A stretch of DNA of 64,000 nucleotides from Castanea sativa (lineage: Eukaryota > Streptophyta > Magnoliopsida > Fagales > Fagaceae), in the NCBI RefSeq assembly GCF_040712315.1, contig NC_134013.1, positions 38,017,501 to 38,081,500 of the forward strand, given 5' to 3'. The notes under the pieces were generated by a model. It was not told the origin of the DNA. It saw only the letters and a list, made by a program, of their open reading frames with translations, and did no database searches. The first letter of the stretch is position 1; each line of letters starts with the position of its first letter. Shown here piece by piece: positions 1 to 11,579 of this stretch. The position numbers were made by a program, and so were the translations under genes.

Positions 1-883
1 TTATTCGTATCTTTAAAACATCATTTTTGTTTCTCTATCTACGGTTGTCCAATCCTTCATTCTTAAATTTTTTTTTTCTTATGTTTCTACCTTTTCCATT
101 TGTTTAGTCATTGCACTCATGCAATCATGTATCTATTATATTATTTAGGACTAATTACACTCACCTCCCTTAAGTTTTAAGGAAATGATACTCTACCCTA
201 AACTTGAAGGGAAAAAACATTTTTCCTCCTTGAAATCCGATTAACCAAACTATGTTAAATTAATAGTATTAAAAAAGTTGTGTGCTAACCTACCTTTTAT
301 TTAAGGTAGATTTCAAAGATTATCCTCCATTTTCATAATTAAAATTCAATTTTTTAAATTTTTAATTAAAGTGTATTTAAAAATATTAAGTATGACTTTT
401 GCTTTTTTTCTCTTTTTTTCAATTGATTATGGAGAGATTTGTCATTGCAAATGTTTTGGTACTTAATAAATTTTGAATTTCTATTTTAAATTTATCAGTT
501 TTTTTTTTTTATTAACCATAGTTAAAAATGTGTAAAGAGATTCTTATAAAAATTTATTCCTTTAAGTTTGGAGCGGAATGTCATTTCTCCAAACCACAAG
601 GAAGGAGAGTGTAATTCTTCCTCAATGTCAATCAATATATATATATATAAAAGCAAAGACCTCATGTGGAAAAGCATGAGATTCTGCTAAATTGCACATT
701 GTATGAAATTCTTTTCATTTAAGCTTCCACTTTATCTAAATTTAGCATTTATGTCAAACTATTAAGTAATGGCAAATGCATTTATTTCAATGTATTAATA
801 AAATTCAAAGAATTTGTATACATTTATAACTTTACATGCTTTGAATTGATACGGATGGATCTAAAAGTTATGTGAAATGTAGG
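1..883. other. AT-rich spacer left of El1
   Basis: No credible coding region. It holds one short TIR element (listed separately), homopolymer runs and AT-rich DNA. The last five bases (879-883, GTAGG) are the left target-site duplication of El1. Confidence 0.7.
148..622. mobile_element. MITE-like element with long terminal inverted repeats
   Basis: About 75 bp at the left end, beginning GGACTAATTACACTC, match the reverse complement of the right end, which reads GGAAGAATTACACTC. The similarity runs through a shared AAACTT motif into the interior. The roughly 475-bp body is AT-rich and has no ORF. Length and long imperfect TIRs suggest a non-autonomous DNA transposon, perhaps MULE-derived. I found no clear target-site duplication, so superfamily and exact ends are uncertain. 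Confidence 0.45.
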
Positions 884-1617
884 TGTAAGGACACAATTCA
901 ATTTCCCAAACCACGACTGGGAGGAAAATGGGCTTGAAAGGCCTTTCTTCACAATGAATTTGTAGAGGGTGGGTTTGTAATTTAGATTTCAAGGATGGCT
1001 TAGACAATTACAAAAAGAACGGGCTTTAGGCCCAATGGAACAAAACAAAGAATCGTTTGCAAAGAGTAAGACTGAGAATTCCTCCTCGGACTGTTTCCGA
1101 GGATAGTTTCTAATAGTATTTCTCAAGTTTGGATACAAATATTGATTATCATACACTTTTTCTTTCCCAAAAAGCCTCCCTGCTTTCTTTGTATGCCTTC
1201 ACTCCTTTTTATACTCCTCTTCTTCTCTTCATCATCTTCCACTTTATGGTTGCAACCCTCATTTTGGATACTTGTCCCATCCATTCTTCCCTAAAGCCCG
1301 CTGGGATTTGGGACCAAGTTCCAAGCTCTATGCTCAGGTCCCATCCTTCCATCTATACCATCAGCGTATCAATTACAGAGTCTTTAATATATGGGCGGTG
1401 GTAGCAGCTTTACTTTAGACATTCCACCGCTCTTTCTACTGTCCTCCACGTATACTTTATATCCTCGGCTTAACATTCCGAGGACAAATCTACTCCTCGG
1501 ACGGTATGGGACACTTAAATACTCCACGATCATTTTGATGTTTTCGGATTTGGGTTTCTAGCCTAAAAGACCTCGTTGGGCCGTCCTTCATAAATTACTG
1601 GGCCCAATACCCCTACA
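884..1617 (-). repeat. El1 3' LTR (left-hand copy)
   Basis: 734 bp from TGTAAGGAC to CCCCTACA in plus-strand reading. It is the downstream LTR for minus-strand transcription and lies next to the PPT at 1618-1629. A TATA-like GTATAAAAAG lies on the minus strand around 1204-1214. The 91-codon plus-strand ORF inside it also occurs in the other LTR and is not a gene. Confidence 0.95.
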
Positions 1618-1629
1618 ATAGCCCCTCAA
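1618..1629 (-). promoter_or_regulatory. El1 polypurine tract
   Basis: On the minus strand TTGAGGGGCTAT abuts the 3' LTR. The same 12 bases abut the El2 3' LTR, which supports it as the plus-strand primer site for reverse transcription. Confidence 0.85.
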
Positions 1630-1826
1630 GATTCTTTATTTTTCTTTCACCTCGGGAGGAAAATAGGATCTCGACTTAAAAGACCTTTTTACCCTACAGA
1701 ATCCTGGAATATTACTACGGAAATAACTTCTGAATTACCCATTGCGTGTTCCCGATGCTTCGGTATGCGAAACGCCCCCGAATTTATTATTGGCGCTTCT
1801 ATGTCCCCCACGTTTCATTGATATGA

Positions 1827-1906
1827 CACATATCCAACGGTCGAGAGCGATTCCCGTGTTGAGGCGGGAATTCGCCCGCTTCAAAACACCCTTTGACATA
1901 TAAATA
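1827..1906 (+). promoter_or_regulatory. Likely promoter of the El1 antisense gene
   Basis: It lies between the 3' LTR and the antisense ATG. Visible motifs are TCCAACGGTC (1833-1842, MYB/MSA-like AACGG core), a near-palindrome GGCGGGAATTCGCCCGC (1863-1879) with E2F-like GGCGGGAA, and a TATA box TATAAATA (1899-1906) about 280 bp before the ATG. A pyrimidine-rich leader follows. Motifs are seen; promoter activity is inferred. Similar GGCGGGA motifs occur at the matching place in El2 and El5. Confidence 0.55.
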
Positions 1907-2182
1907 CTAATTTTCTTCAAAATTCTTCACACTACAGAAACCTCATAACGTACCTGCCACACTTTCCATCTCCCCGTACTCTCTCTTTATATCAAGTACT
2001 CTATCTGAGGTGACGTGCTTTCTTCTTTTTTTAAAAGTAAGTTCTTCAATACTCTTTCCCCTCCTTATCAGCTTTTTGTTTCTTTTGTTTCTTTTCCTTC
2101 CCGTCTTCTCTTTTTCACTGTGTCTTTCATCCTCGGCGTAGTTAATTTTCTTCATACCCCCCCCTTTTTTTCAAAAAAAAGA

Positions 2183-4805
2183 ATGGGTAGATTTGCGTCC
2201 CTGATAGATTCAAACGAAAAAATATAGCAGTTTAAGGTTAAGTACAAAATTCCCTCGGATGTATCCATTAGGTACTGTAACGAGGAAGAGTATTATACAA
2301 AAAGAAAAACGGGGGAAGTCGTAATCCCGATGATTGCCTTCATCGAAGGGGGAATGAAAATCCCCATGGGAACCGTGACTAGGGATTATCTTAGGGCTTT
2401 TAGATTAGCTCCCACCCAGTGCGCCCCAAATGTCTTTAGGATCCTAGGTTCCATAGATGCCTTAAATGAGAAGATGAACTTAGGGCTCAGTCACCACGAC
2501 GTGAACTGGGTTTACAACCTCCATTACCTAAGCAAAAAAGACGAGTATTACCTAAAATCTAGATACCCAGAAGTTAGGCTAATTCAATGTCTGCCTGAAT
2601 CAAATAAGGGCCTAAAAAACGACTTCCTGATTATATCAGGAAATTGGCACGATGGCCTCCCCTGTCCGACAAGGGAAGGGACTCCAGGTGAAATTTCTTT
2701 TACATACTATTATCCTCTGTCTTTTTACTTATTCTTACCCTCTTTTACTTGGATAACTCTACAGATCCACACGCCGCGGATCGTCATCCCAATCTCGTTG
2801 ACTTCGGACGGTTGGATAGGATCCTACAAGCTGAGGTTTTTGTGCACACTGACGGCCAACTCCGAGCAGCTCATCTGATCCTCGGGTACAATCCAATATC
2901 CAAAGCTTTTCAGGCACCGAAGTGCGTGATCAAAGCCCACGATCCTCGTCTTCCTTGGATCAGTGTTGCTGTTGAAGGTTTCTTGCTACCGGAGGGGACT
3001 ACCATTCCTCAAGGCACCTTGGTCACCCAACCAATCCAACCACCACAATTCGTTCCGGTTGGGGTTCCCACAGTTCCTTTCTCCACAAAATTAACCTTTG
3101 GTGAGGCCGCGTCTTCCCACTTCACTGTAAAGGAAGAAGAAGAAGAAATAGTTGAGGTATCAGATTTCGAGGACGAGTTTGAGGTTTTTAATCAACCCTA
3201 CTCCCCTGAAGATTCAACTTTCATCCTCGGCACTTCTACCCATATCTCAAAGGCTACTACTGAAGATTTTGACAATATGGGCATTCAACGAAAGATTAAG
3301 CCCAGCCTAAAGGATGTCCTTGAGGGCACTGATAAGGCCCCTCGAGTCCAAGAACCACCAAAAGAGGTGCGCCCTCGGACTCAAGAAAAGGGTGCTGACA
3401 AAGGCCCTGAAGCTAGGCTTCCTCCTCCTCCCCCACCCTCCCAAACTCAACGCACCAACATAGCTGATCTCAAAAGAAAAAGGGATTAGCCGAAAGGAAA
3501 GGAAGTGGTGGAGGTAGGAAAGGGCTCTGTTTCCAAGGAGCCCGAGGTGGAGAAGGGTGGAAAGCAGGCCCGCACCATACAGACTAGGTCGGAAAGAAGA
3601 ACTAACCAACAGGTGGTCGTGCGCGCCCCTGTATGGCTCCCTGACATGTCTATGGACGACGAGGTCATCACCGTGGATGTGTCCATTAGAAATTCCGATG
3701 AAGGGACAGCTGCATGCGTCACGGATGCATTGGAGCAGGCGCTGTTACTCCCCGAGGATATGGTTGAGCTGAGAAAGAAAAGGGACCATACCGTCTTCAT
3801 GACTTTGAAGAAGGAGCTTGCAATGGTAAGTTTTCTTTCTCTAAAACCTTGGCTTTTGTTTTTATTTCCTATCTACATATGTCTAATTTTTATATGTTTT
3901 GTTCGTAGGCCGTTCAATCTGCCCATAGGGCAGAGGAGATTGCCATCAACTCCTACAAATCTCTGAGGGCCGAGGAAGCCAGGCGTGAAACCGCCCAAAA
4001 GATCTCGGACCTTCACAAGAAGAAACTGCAGGAGGTCACAGCAAAGTTGGCCAAGGCAGAGAGTGATAAGGCAGGCTTGGAGGCTGATCTGAAGACAACG
4101 ACTAATCAAGCCGAGGATCAGCGCCTAAAGCTCCGTGAAGCCGACAACAACCTCTTAGCAGCACGAAGGCTCGTAGAGGATCTCAAGAAATATCTGAACG
4201 AGTCTGAGAAGGCCAAAGAGGAAGCCATCAAGGGCAAAGAGGAAGCCATTAAGGAGAAGAAAAAGGCCGAGAAAGCAAAAGAAGAGGCCGAGATCTCAAG
4301 GGACCAAGCCGAACAAGACGGTTATGATATAGGCGTGAAGGAGGTCACCGAAACTTTCAAGGCTCAGGTTCCCGAGGTATGTAGGCATTACTGCCTCCAA
4401 GTGTGGAATGAGGCACTTTCCCAAGCTGGGGTTGACGTCTCTTCCACTCTTTGGAAAGCAGAGAGTGTCTACTATCCTCCCGCAATTCGCGCTTCTTCCA
4501 TTCCTGAAGTTGCCCAAGAAGCTGCCCAGGGATCATCTGAGGATAAGGGGGGTGATTTGGTTGAGGATTCAACTCTTCCTGAAGATGCTCCTAAGCACGC
4601 CGATCCAGTAGAAGAAAAGGCGCTTGAAGACGTACAGCCCTCAAGTGACCTCCGGGAATCTTCGAAGGATGAGTTGGGTGATCAAGCTAATCCAATACCC
4701 TTGATAGATGATCCCAAAGGCAAAGGAACTGCCGTTGAGTCCTCGGTCCAGCTTCCATCTCCTAAAGACCCCAAAGGCCCTCTGAAGATCAAGCTGAAAC
4801 AATGA
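2183..4805 (+). CDS. El1 antisense spliced gene (Transposase_28-like, 'putative gypsy type transposon')
   Basis: A three-exon gene opposite to gag-pol: exon 1 2183-2687, exon 2 2765-3825, exon 3 3909-4805. Both introns (77 and 83 bp) are GT-AG with phases 1 and 0. The exons sum to 2463 bp, an exact codon multiple of about 820 residues. Exon 1 and the start of exon 2 carry the conserved region (GNWHDG, HLILGYNP). Exon 2 continues as an acidic, proline-rich linker with a basic patch LKRKRD. Exon 3 is a long Lys/Glu/Ala coiled coil (roughly residues 530-640) with an acidic tail. The ATG is the one shared with El2 (MGRF). Two in-frame TAG codons (2225-2227 and 3487-3489) interrupt it, so the full protein needs suppression or is lost. 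Such extra ORFs are known in Tat elements; their function is unknown. Confidence 0.8.
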
Positions 4806-5094
4806 ATGCCTGCTGCCTTCCTCCTTTCCTTTCTTTTTTTAATTTTATTTTATCTCTTGGTGTAATTTCTAAACGTGATTGAAAAAGTACTTTATTTTGA
4901 ATTTAATATAAGCACGAATGTTGTTTTACTTGTTTAGATGATTCTTACTTTCTACTCTGTTTTGATCATATCATTCCATAAATATCATCTCTTGGTCTTT
5001 TACCAAAGTTATTAGCAACAACTTGAATTGAAATTGATACTCCAGGAAGGTTTAATTATGCCGGGAATTGCATTAAGTGATGCATTTTAAGTAT

Positions 5095-6165
5095 CTGATG
5101 TTTTTGACAAAAAAGAAAAGAAGTGTTAATTTTTCCCAAGTAAATGATCCGAGGATCTAGGCATACCAAGCTTCAGCTTGTTACTTAGATATATAAATTC
5201 GAAATGTTAATTTTCCCAAAGTAGATGATCCGAGGACCAGACGTAACTTAGGTTCTGTTTAACACTTAGTAAAGAGTATCAATTTAGACGAGTAAATTTT
5301 AAAATGTTAATTTTCCCAAAGTAGATGATCCGAGGACCAGACGTAACTTAGGTTTTGTTTAACACTTAGTAAAGAGTATCAATTTAGACGAGGTATGTGG
5401 TCCGAGGATCCAGGCATACCAAGTTTCAGCTTGATACTTAGACGAATAAATTTAAAATGTTAATTTTCCCAAAGTAGATGATCCGAGGACCAGACGTAAC
5501 TTAGGTTCTGTTTAACACTTAGTAAAGAGTATCAATTTAGACGAGTAAATTTTAAAATGTTAATTTTCCCAAAGTAGATGATCCGAGGACCAGACGTAAC
5601 TTAGGTTCTGTTTAACACTTAGTAAAGAGTATCAATTTAGACGAGGTATGTGGTCCGAGGATCCAGGCATACCAAGTTTCAGCTTGATACTTAGACGAAT
5701 AAATTTAAAATGTTAATTTTCCCAAAGTAGATGATCCGAGGACCAGACGTAACTTAGGTTCTGTTTAACACTTAGTAAAGAATATCAATTTAGACGAGGT
5801 ATGTGGTCCGAGGATCCAGGCATACCAAGTTTCAGCTTGATACTTAGACGAATAAATTTAAAAATGTTAATTTTCCCAAAGTAGATGATCCGAGGACCAG
5901 ACGTAACTTAGGTTCTGTTTAACACTTAGTAAAGAGTATCAATTTAGACGAGGTATGTGGTCCGAGGATCCAGGCTTACCAAGTTTCAGCTTGATACTTA
6001 GACGAATAAATTTAAAAATGTTAATTTTCCCAAAGTAGATGATCCGAGGACCAGACGTAACTTAGGTTCTGTTTAACACTTAGTTAAGAGTATCAATTTA
6101 GACGAGGTATGTGGTCCGAGGATCTAGGCATACCAAGTTTCAGCTTGATACTTAGACGAACGAAA
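5095..6165. repeat. El1 two-part tandem repeat array at the pol/antisense-gene junction
   Basis: About seven copies of part A (about 88 bp, containing GTAGATGATCCGAGGACCAG) alternate with about five full copies of part B (about 68 bp, containing GGTATGTGGTCCGAGGATCC); some A units follow each other. The AB period is about 154 bp. Each part holds a near-palindrome of the GGTCC-GGACC type. The first and last copies are more diverged. It lies between the 3' ends of pol (minus) and the antisense gene (plus). El2 carries a homologous array in the same relative place. Confidence 0.9.
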
Positions 6166-6216
6166 ATAATGAATATAATGTAGTTTACAACAAAAAACGG
6201 CCGAAGTGCCTTTTAT

Positions 6217-9200
6217 TTAATAATAGTACATTCGTAGATTATTTACATTCCAGGGACGTTGTACAACACGTTCGTCCAAATCTTCCAGATTGTAGGCCCC
6301 TATTCCTGCGACCGAAGTAATACGATAAGGTCCTTCCCAGTTGGGCCCTAATTTTCCCCATGCAGGATTCTTCGTCGTACCCAAAACTTTCCTTAACACT
6401 AAGTCACCAGGTCCAAGAGGTTGAAGTTTCACATGAGAATCATATCCCTGCTTGAGCTTATGTTGATAATAAGCTAGTTGAACCATGGCGTTTTCTCGTC
6501 GTTCCTCAACTAAGTCTAAGTTTCTCATTAATAGATCATCATTGCTATCTGAAATGAAAGAGCTTTTCTTCAGGGTTGGGAACCCAGTTTCTAATGGTAT
6601 TACTGCCTCTGCTCCATAAGTTATGGCGAAAGGTGTTTCACCTGTGGATCTTCGCGGTGTAGTTCGATACGTCCACAAAACATGTGGCAGTTCTTCCACC
6701 CACTTCCCTTTGGCGTTACCCAACCTCTTTTTGAGTCCGCTCACTATTACTTTGTTAACAGCCTCGGCCTGTCCATTTCCTTGGGGATAAGCCGGAGTGG
6801 AATATCTGTTCGTAATACCCAGATCACAGCAGTATTTCCGAAAGGCTTTGCTATCAAATTGTAAACCGTTATCTGAAATGAGAGTATGAGGGATGCCGAA
6901 CCTGGTAACGATATTCTTCCATACAAACTTTTTTGCTTCCATGTCTCTGATATTTGATAATGGCTCAGCTTCAACCCATTTGGTGAAATAATCTGTTCCC
7001 ACGAGAAGCCACCGCTTGTTTCCTGTTGCTTTGGGGAAGGGTCCAACAATGTCCAAGCCCCATTGAGCAAAAGGCCATGGGCTAGATAGAGGATTCAGGA
7101 CTCCCCTTGGTTGATGTATATTCGGAGCGAACCTTTGACATTGGTCGCACTTCTTTGCATAATCTTGCGCTTCTCTCTGCATATTTGGCCACCAATAGCC
7201 CTGAGTGAGGGCTCTGTGAGCCAAAGACCTTCCCCCTGTGTGACTTTCACAAATCCCTTCGTGTAACTCTTCCAAAAGAAGCTCCGTTGCCTCGGGGTGT
7301 ATACATAACAAATATGGTCCGGAAAAGGAGCGTTTGTACAATTTCTGGTCCTCGGATAACCAAAAACGAGTGGCTTTCTTGCGAACTTTATCTGCTTCAG
7401 CCTTTTCTCCAGGCAGGATGTCATTTCTGAGAAATGTTACTATTTGATCCATCCAACTAGGCCCAGTCCTAATTTGGAGAATTTGAGTGGAGTTACCGTC
7501 CGTCCCAGTGGGTTTCAACAGATCTTCAACAAGGATAATTCGTGGTAGACTTTGTGCCGAGGACGTTGCGAGTGTGGCTAATGAGTCGGCATGGGTATTG
7601 CCACATCTGGATACATGCAATAGTAAAAAAGACTCAAATTTAGATTGCATATTCCTGACCTGGGTTAGGTACTCTCGCATTCTGGAATCCCTTGCTTCTA
7701 GCTTCCCTTCTACTTGGCCTACCACCAATAGTGAATTCGAGACAATTTGCACCGTCTTTCCTCCCATTTTATGAACCATGTTCATCCCTGCGAGGATGGC
7801 CTCATACTCTGCTTCGTTGTTGGTGGCCGAGAACCCTAATCTCAAAGATTTCTCAAAAGTAATTCCCTCTGGGGATATCAAAACTAGTCCTATACCCGAC
7901 CCCCTCTGATTTGCTGCTCCATCAACATGGACTTTCCATAATGGAGGCCCTTCACACGAAATCATGCCTACTGATTTTTTACCCATGCCTTCTTGATAGT
8001 CTTCTAACGAAGGCTCAGCAAATTCCGCCACAAGGTCCGCGATGACCTGTCCCTTTATAGAGGTGCGAGGCATATACTTGATATCGAAAGCTCCTAGGAC
8101 AGTTCCCCATTTGGCAATTCTTCCCATATAATCTGCACTTCGCAGAATTGATTTAAGAGGGAGTTGTGTAAGAACAACAACTGTATGAGACTGGAAGTAA
8201 TGGGGAAGTCTTCGTGTAGCATGTACCACCGCCAAGATAGCTTTCTCCAGTGGTAAATAACTCAGCTCGGCCTCGTGCAGAGATTTACTTACATAATAAA
8301 CCGGTCTGGATGTTATTGTCATTTCGGATAAGAACCAAACTAACCGCATGGTTGGCCACCGCAATATATGCAAACGAATTTCATCCACTTCGGTCGAGAC
8401 ATAACCGGTGGTCGCGAGAGATACTCCTTTAGCCGTTGGAAAGCCATCGCGCACTCCTCGGTCCATTCAAAACCTTTCCATTTATTTAATAATTGAAAGA
8501 AACGTCTGCATCTGTCCGCGGACCGGGATATAAATCGGTTGAGAGCAATCATACCGTTAGTCTTTGCACTTCTTTAGGATTCGAGGTGGGTGTAAGCTGT
8601 TTATTGCCTTAACCTGAGCAGGATTCACTTCAATTCCCCGGTGAGTCACCATGTATCCTAGAAACTTGCCCGATCCTACACCGAAAGAGCATTTAGAGGC
8701 ATTGAGCCGCAATTTATATTCTCTCAGCTTCTGAAAAGTGTTGCTCAGATCCTCCAGATGTGCAGAAACTTCTTTACTCTTTACAACCATGTCATCCACG
8801 TATACCTCAATAGTTTTTCCTAGCTGGGCCTCAAACATTCTCGTCATCATCCTTTGGTAGGTAGCCCCTGCGTTTTTCAAACCAAAGGGCATTACCTTAT
8901 AGTGATAATTTCCTGTAGGAGTGACGAATGCAGTCTTCTCCTGGTCCTCGGCGGCTAAGGGTATCTGGTGGTAACCTTGGAAAGCATCGAAAAAACTCAT
9001 CCGAGGATGCCCAATAGTAGCGTCAACTAACTGGTCAATCCGAGGCATTGGGAATGAGTCCTTCGGGCAAGCTTTGTTTAAATCTGTGAAGTCTACACAA
9101 ACTCTCCACTTCCCATTCTTCTTTTTCACCACCACCGTATGGGCTAACCATTCAGGATAAAACACTTCTTTGATAGCCCCTGCCTCCTTGAGTTTGAGCA

Positions 9201-9507
9201 CTTCCTCTTTTACGGCTTCGGAATGTTCTCTGGAGCACCTCCGAGGTGGTTGCCTCCTCGGCACTACAGTTGGGTTGACCTTTAAATGATGACATATGAA
9301 GTTCGGATCAACCCCAGGGGCCTCATACGCATTCCAAGCAAATACATCCATATTTTTCTCTAAAAACAAAATCAGTTCTGCCTTCTCTTCCTGCGGCAAT
9401 TGAACTCCGACCTGGAAGAACTTCTCAGGATCATTGTCTATGAGAATTTTCTCCAATTCTTCACATACCGCTTCATCTACCCCGGCTGTGGGAAGAGACT
9501 TTGATTG
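6217..9507 (-). CDS. El1 pol: reverse transcriptase, two RNase H domains, integrase
   Basis: Follows a UAG at 9508-9510 in the same frame. RT occupies about 9456-8560 with the YVDD active site at 8802-8791. The gypsy RNase H and connection follow at about 8460-8030, then a second archaeal-type RNase H (7950-7520; HVDG, NNEAEYEA, GNTHADSLA), a Tat hallmark. Integrase covers about 7300-6250: HHCC zinc region (CDQCQRF), DDE core (GLDIVGPF, SDNG, QAEAVNK) and a C-terminal GPYRI-type region. One-base shifts lie near 8578 and within about 8385-8300, so the frame is broken between RT and RNase H. In the second RNase H the third catalytic Asp is Asn (AAT at 7737-7735); El2 has Asp there. The 749-codon downstream frame is otherwise open. 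Confidence 0.9.
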
Positions 9508-9510
9508 CTA
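9502..9510 (-). promoter_or_regulatory. Leaky-stop context between gag-pro and pol (El1)
   Basis: The minus strand reads TAG CAA TCA, which fits the UAG-CAR-YYA readthrough consensus known from TMV-type stops. The frame is open on both sides: protease before, RT after. El2 has TAG CAA TTA at the homologous place. Readthrough itself is inferred. Confidence 0.6.
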
Positions 9511-11531
9511 TGCCTCTCCGTTAGCCGAGGCCGAGGAGTCTGGTTCTGGTCGGCGCAGAATTGCAGCCGTAACACACTGTCGAGCCACAGACTGACTCCC
9601 AAGTAACTCCACCACCTGGTCTCCAGAATGAAATTTGACTTTGACATGCAAGGTTGAGGAAACAGCCCCTAATGCATGCAGCCAAGGTCTTGCCACAATA
9701 GCCGTATAGGGAGAATAAGCATCGACCACGATGAAATCTACGTCTACCACCTCCGGACCTGATTGCACAGGCAGTCTAATTTGTCCCTTCGGAACGACAG
9801 CTCTCCCTTCGAAGCTTATCAAGGGTGAGTCATATGGCATAAAACCTTCAACTCTTAACTTCAAGCCTCTAAATAGGTCAGGGTACATGATATCTGCGCC
9901 ACTGCCCTGATCGACCATTACCCTCTTCACATCATAGTTCCCTATTCTGAGGGTTACCACTAAGGCATCATCATAAGGCTGGATGGTCCCCATCTTGTCC
10001 TCTTCAGAGAAACTTAGGACTAGTAGGATATTCGCCTTAATCCTCTTCGGCTGATCCCGTGAATCCTCGGCCAATGTTTGAGCTACTGACATTACCCTGA
10101 AAGGAGCTGAGCCAGTCCTACCAGGTGCTGCAAAAATGACATTGATAGTACCTAGAGGAGGTCTGGATGAAGGACCATCGTGGTTTGCCACTCCTGATTG
10201 GTTTCCTCGCCCGTTGGGTTGGTACAAAAACTGCTTCAGCTTTCCCTCCTTAACCAATTGTTCCAAATGATTCCACAAAGTGCGACAATCCTCGGTGGTA
10301 TGACCTCGCTCCTGGTGATAATGGCAATGGAGATTTTGGTTGCGTCTCAAAGGGTCCCCTGCCATTTTATTTGGCCATTTGAAAAAAGGCTCATGCCTTA
10401 TTTTCTCCAACAGCTGCTGCACCGGCTCCCTAAAGACGGTGTTGACCACTTGTGGGGGTATGTGACCAGCCTGCCTGGAAAAATCCCGCGCAGGTCTATT
10501 GTTGTTGTATCTGTCCGACCTGAAATCCCTCCTTTCTTGTGGGATAACCTTCGCCTTGCCTTTTCCCTGCTGCTGATCTTCCTCAACCCTTTTGTACTCG
10601 TCGATGCGATCCATCAGTCGACGTACGCTTCTTACAGGCTTCTTCGTCAAGGATTTCCTCAAGTCATGCTCCGTTGATAGGCCGACCTTGAAGGTCCTTA
10701 TTGCTACATCGTCAAAGTCTCCGTCAATTTCGTTAAACATTTCCCAATATCTGTCCGAATACGTTTCAGGGTTTCCCCTTCCCTCATGGCCATGGATAGT
10801 AAAGAATCCAATGGACGAGGAACTCTACTGCACGTGATAAAGCGAGAACCGAATGCTCTAGTAAGCTCTTTGAAAGAATCAATAGAGCCTGCCCTTAGGC
10901 CGTCAAACCATCTCATGGCTACGGGCCCTAGGCTAGAAGGAAAAATCTTGCATAACAAAGTTTCATTCCGGGAATGCACTGCCATTCTCTGACTGAAATG
11001 GCTTACGTGCTCCACAGGATCCGTCCGACCATTGTAAAGAGTGAAGGCCGGTTGTGTGAAGCGCCGAGGCAACCTCCCTTCCTCCAATCTGCGCGCGAAG
11101 GGTGACCTGGAGATTTGGTGTAGCACTCTGCCCATTGCGTCATTTCCTAAGCCCCTAGGGGGGTAGTCTCTGCCATGCCTCCCATGCAGATTGTCCTCCT
11201 CGGAGGAGACATATTCACCTGGGGGAGTTCTGGATCTCTGCCCGTAATTGTCATCCTCGGATCGTCCCGAAGAGGGATCAGAGACCGGAGGAGTTCTCCT
11301 TCTCCTTTCATGACGCAGTCTCCTCTTTAGGCCGTCAATCTCCTTCTGCATGGCCCTGGCATTTCTCTCATAAGGAACTCTACTTCCTCCTTGCGAATGA
11401 CTAGCACTTCTGATGGTGTGTGTAGTATGTACACTTCCTTCTCGGTTCTCTCCATGATCAAGATGTAAGGAGTGATCCTCACGCTGGGAGCCCACGGACT
11501 CTGCACTGCGTGGTGGTTCTGATCCTACCAT
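9508..11531 (-). CDS. El1 gag-protease (frameshifted once)
   Basis: Starts at ATG 11531, 31 bp after the PBS, with a polar N-terminus and a short basic coiled coil (MQKEIDGLKRRLRHERRRR). The retrotransposon gag domain follows (about residues 140-260; AMRWFDGL). A C-HYH-type zinc knuckle (C-x2-H-x4-H-x4-C, instead of CCHC) lies near 10340-10300. The protease has the retropepsin-type motif DQGSGADI near 9920-9900. A 1-nt deletion near 10771, in an A run, splits the gene: the first part runs on out of frame to 10704, and the second part is open from 10740 to the UAG at 9508. El2 keeps the unbroken frame at this point. Confidence 0.88.
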
Positions 11532-11561
11532 GATGTCCTAAACTTCCTTAAAAACTAAATT

Positions 11562-11577
11562 CCCACAGACGGCGCCA
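11562..11577 (-). promoter_or_regulatory. El1 primer-binding site
   Basis: The minus strand reads TGGCGCCGTCTGTGGG, two bases inside the 5' LTR. This is a common PBS style in Tat elements. I do not assign the tRNA. Confidence 0.85.
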
Positions 11578-11579
11578 AT

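Noticed and set aside
1129..1404. 91-codon ORF, also at 11825-12100
   Set aside because: It lies in both LTRs of El1 and is identical because the LTRs are; it is on the strand opposite to the element's transcription and has no family features.
2225..2233. UAG in the El1 antisense gene as a second programmed readthrough site
   Set aside because: The next bases are CAG TTT, which miss the final A of CARYYA, and El2 has a sense codon at the matching place. Ordinary mutation is simpler.
5095..6165. CRISPR-like array of regular repeats
   Set aside because: The units are about 154 bp, directly tandem with no unique spacers, and sit in a plant retroelement.
6682..6864. Plus-strand ORFs over El1 pol, and similar shadows over El2 and El3
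   Set aside because: Antisense or out-of-frame readings of strongly supported pol domains, with no independent features.
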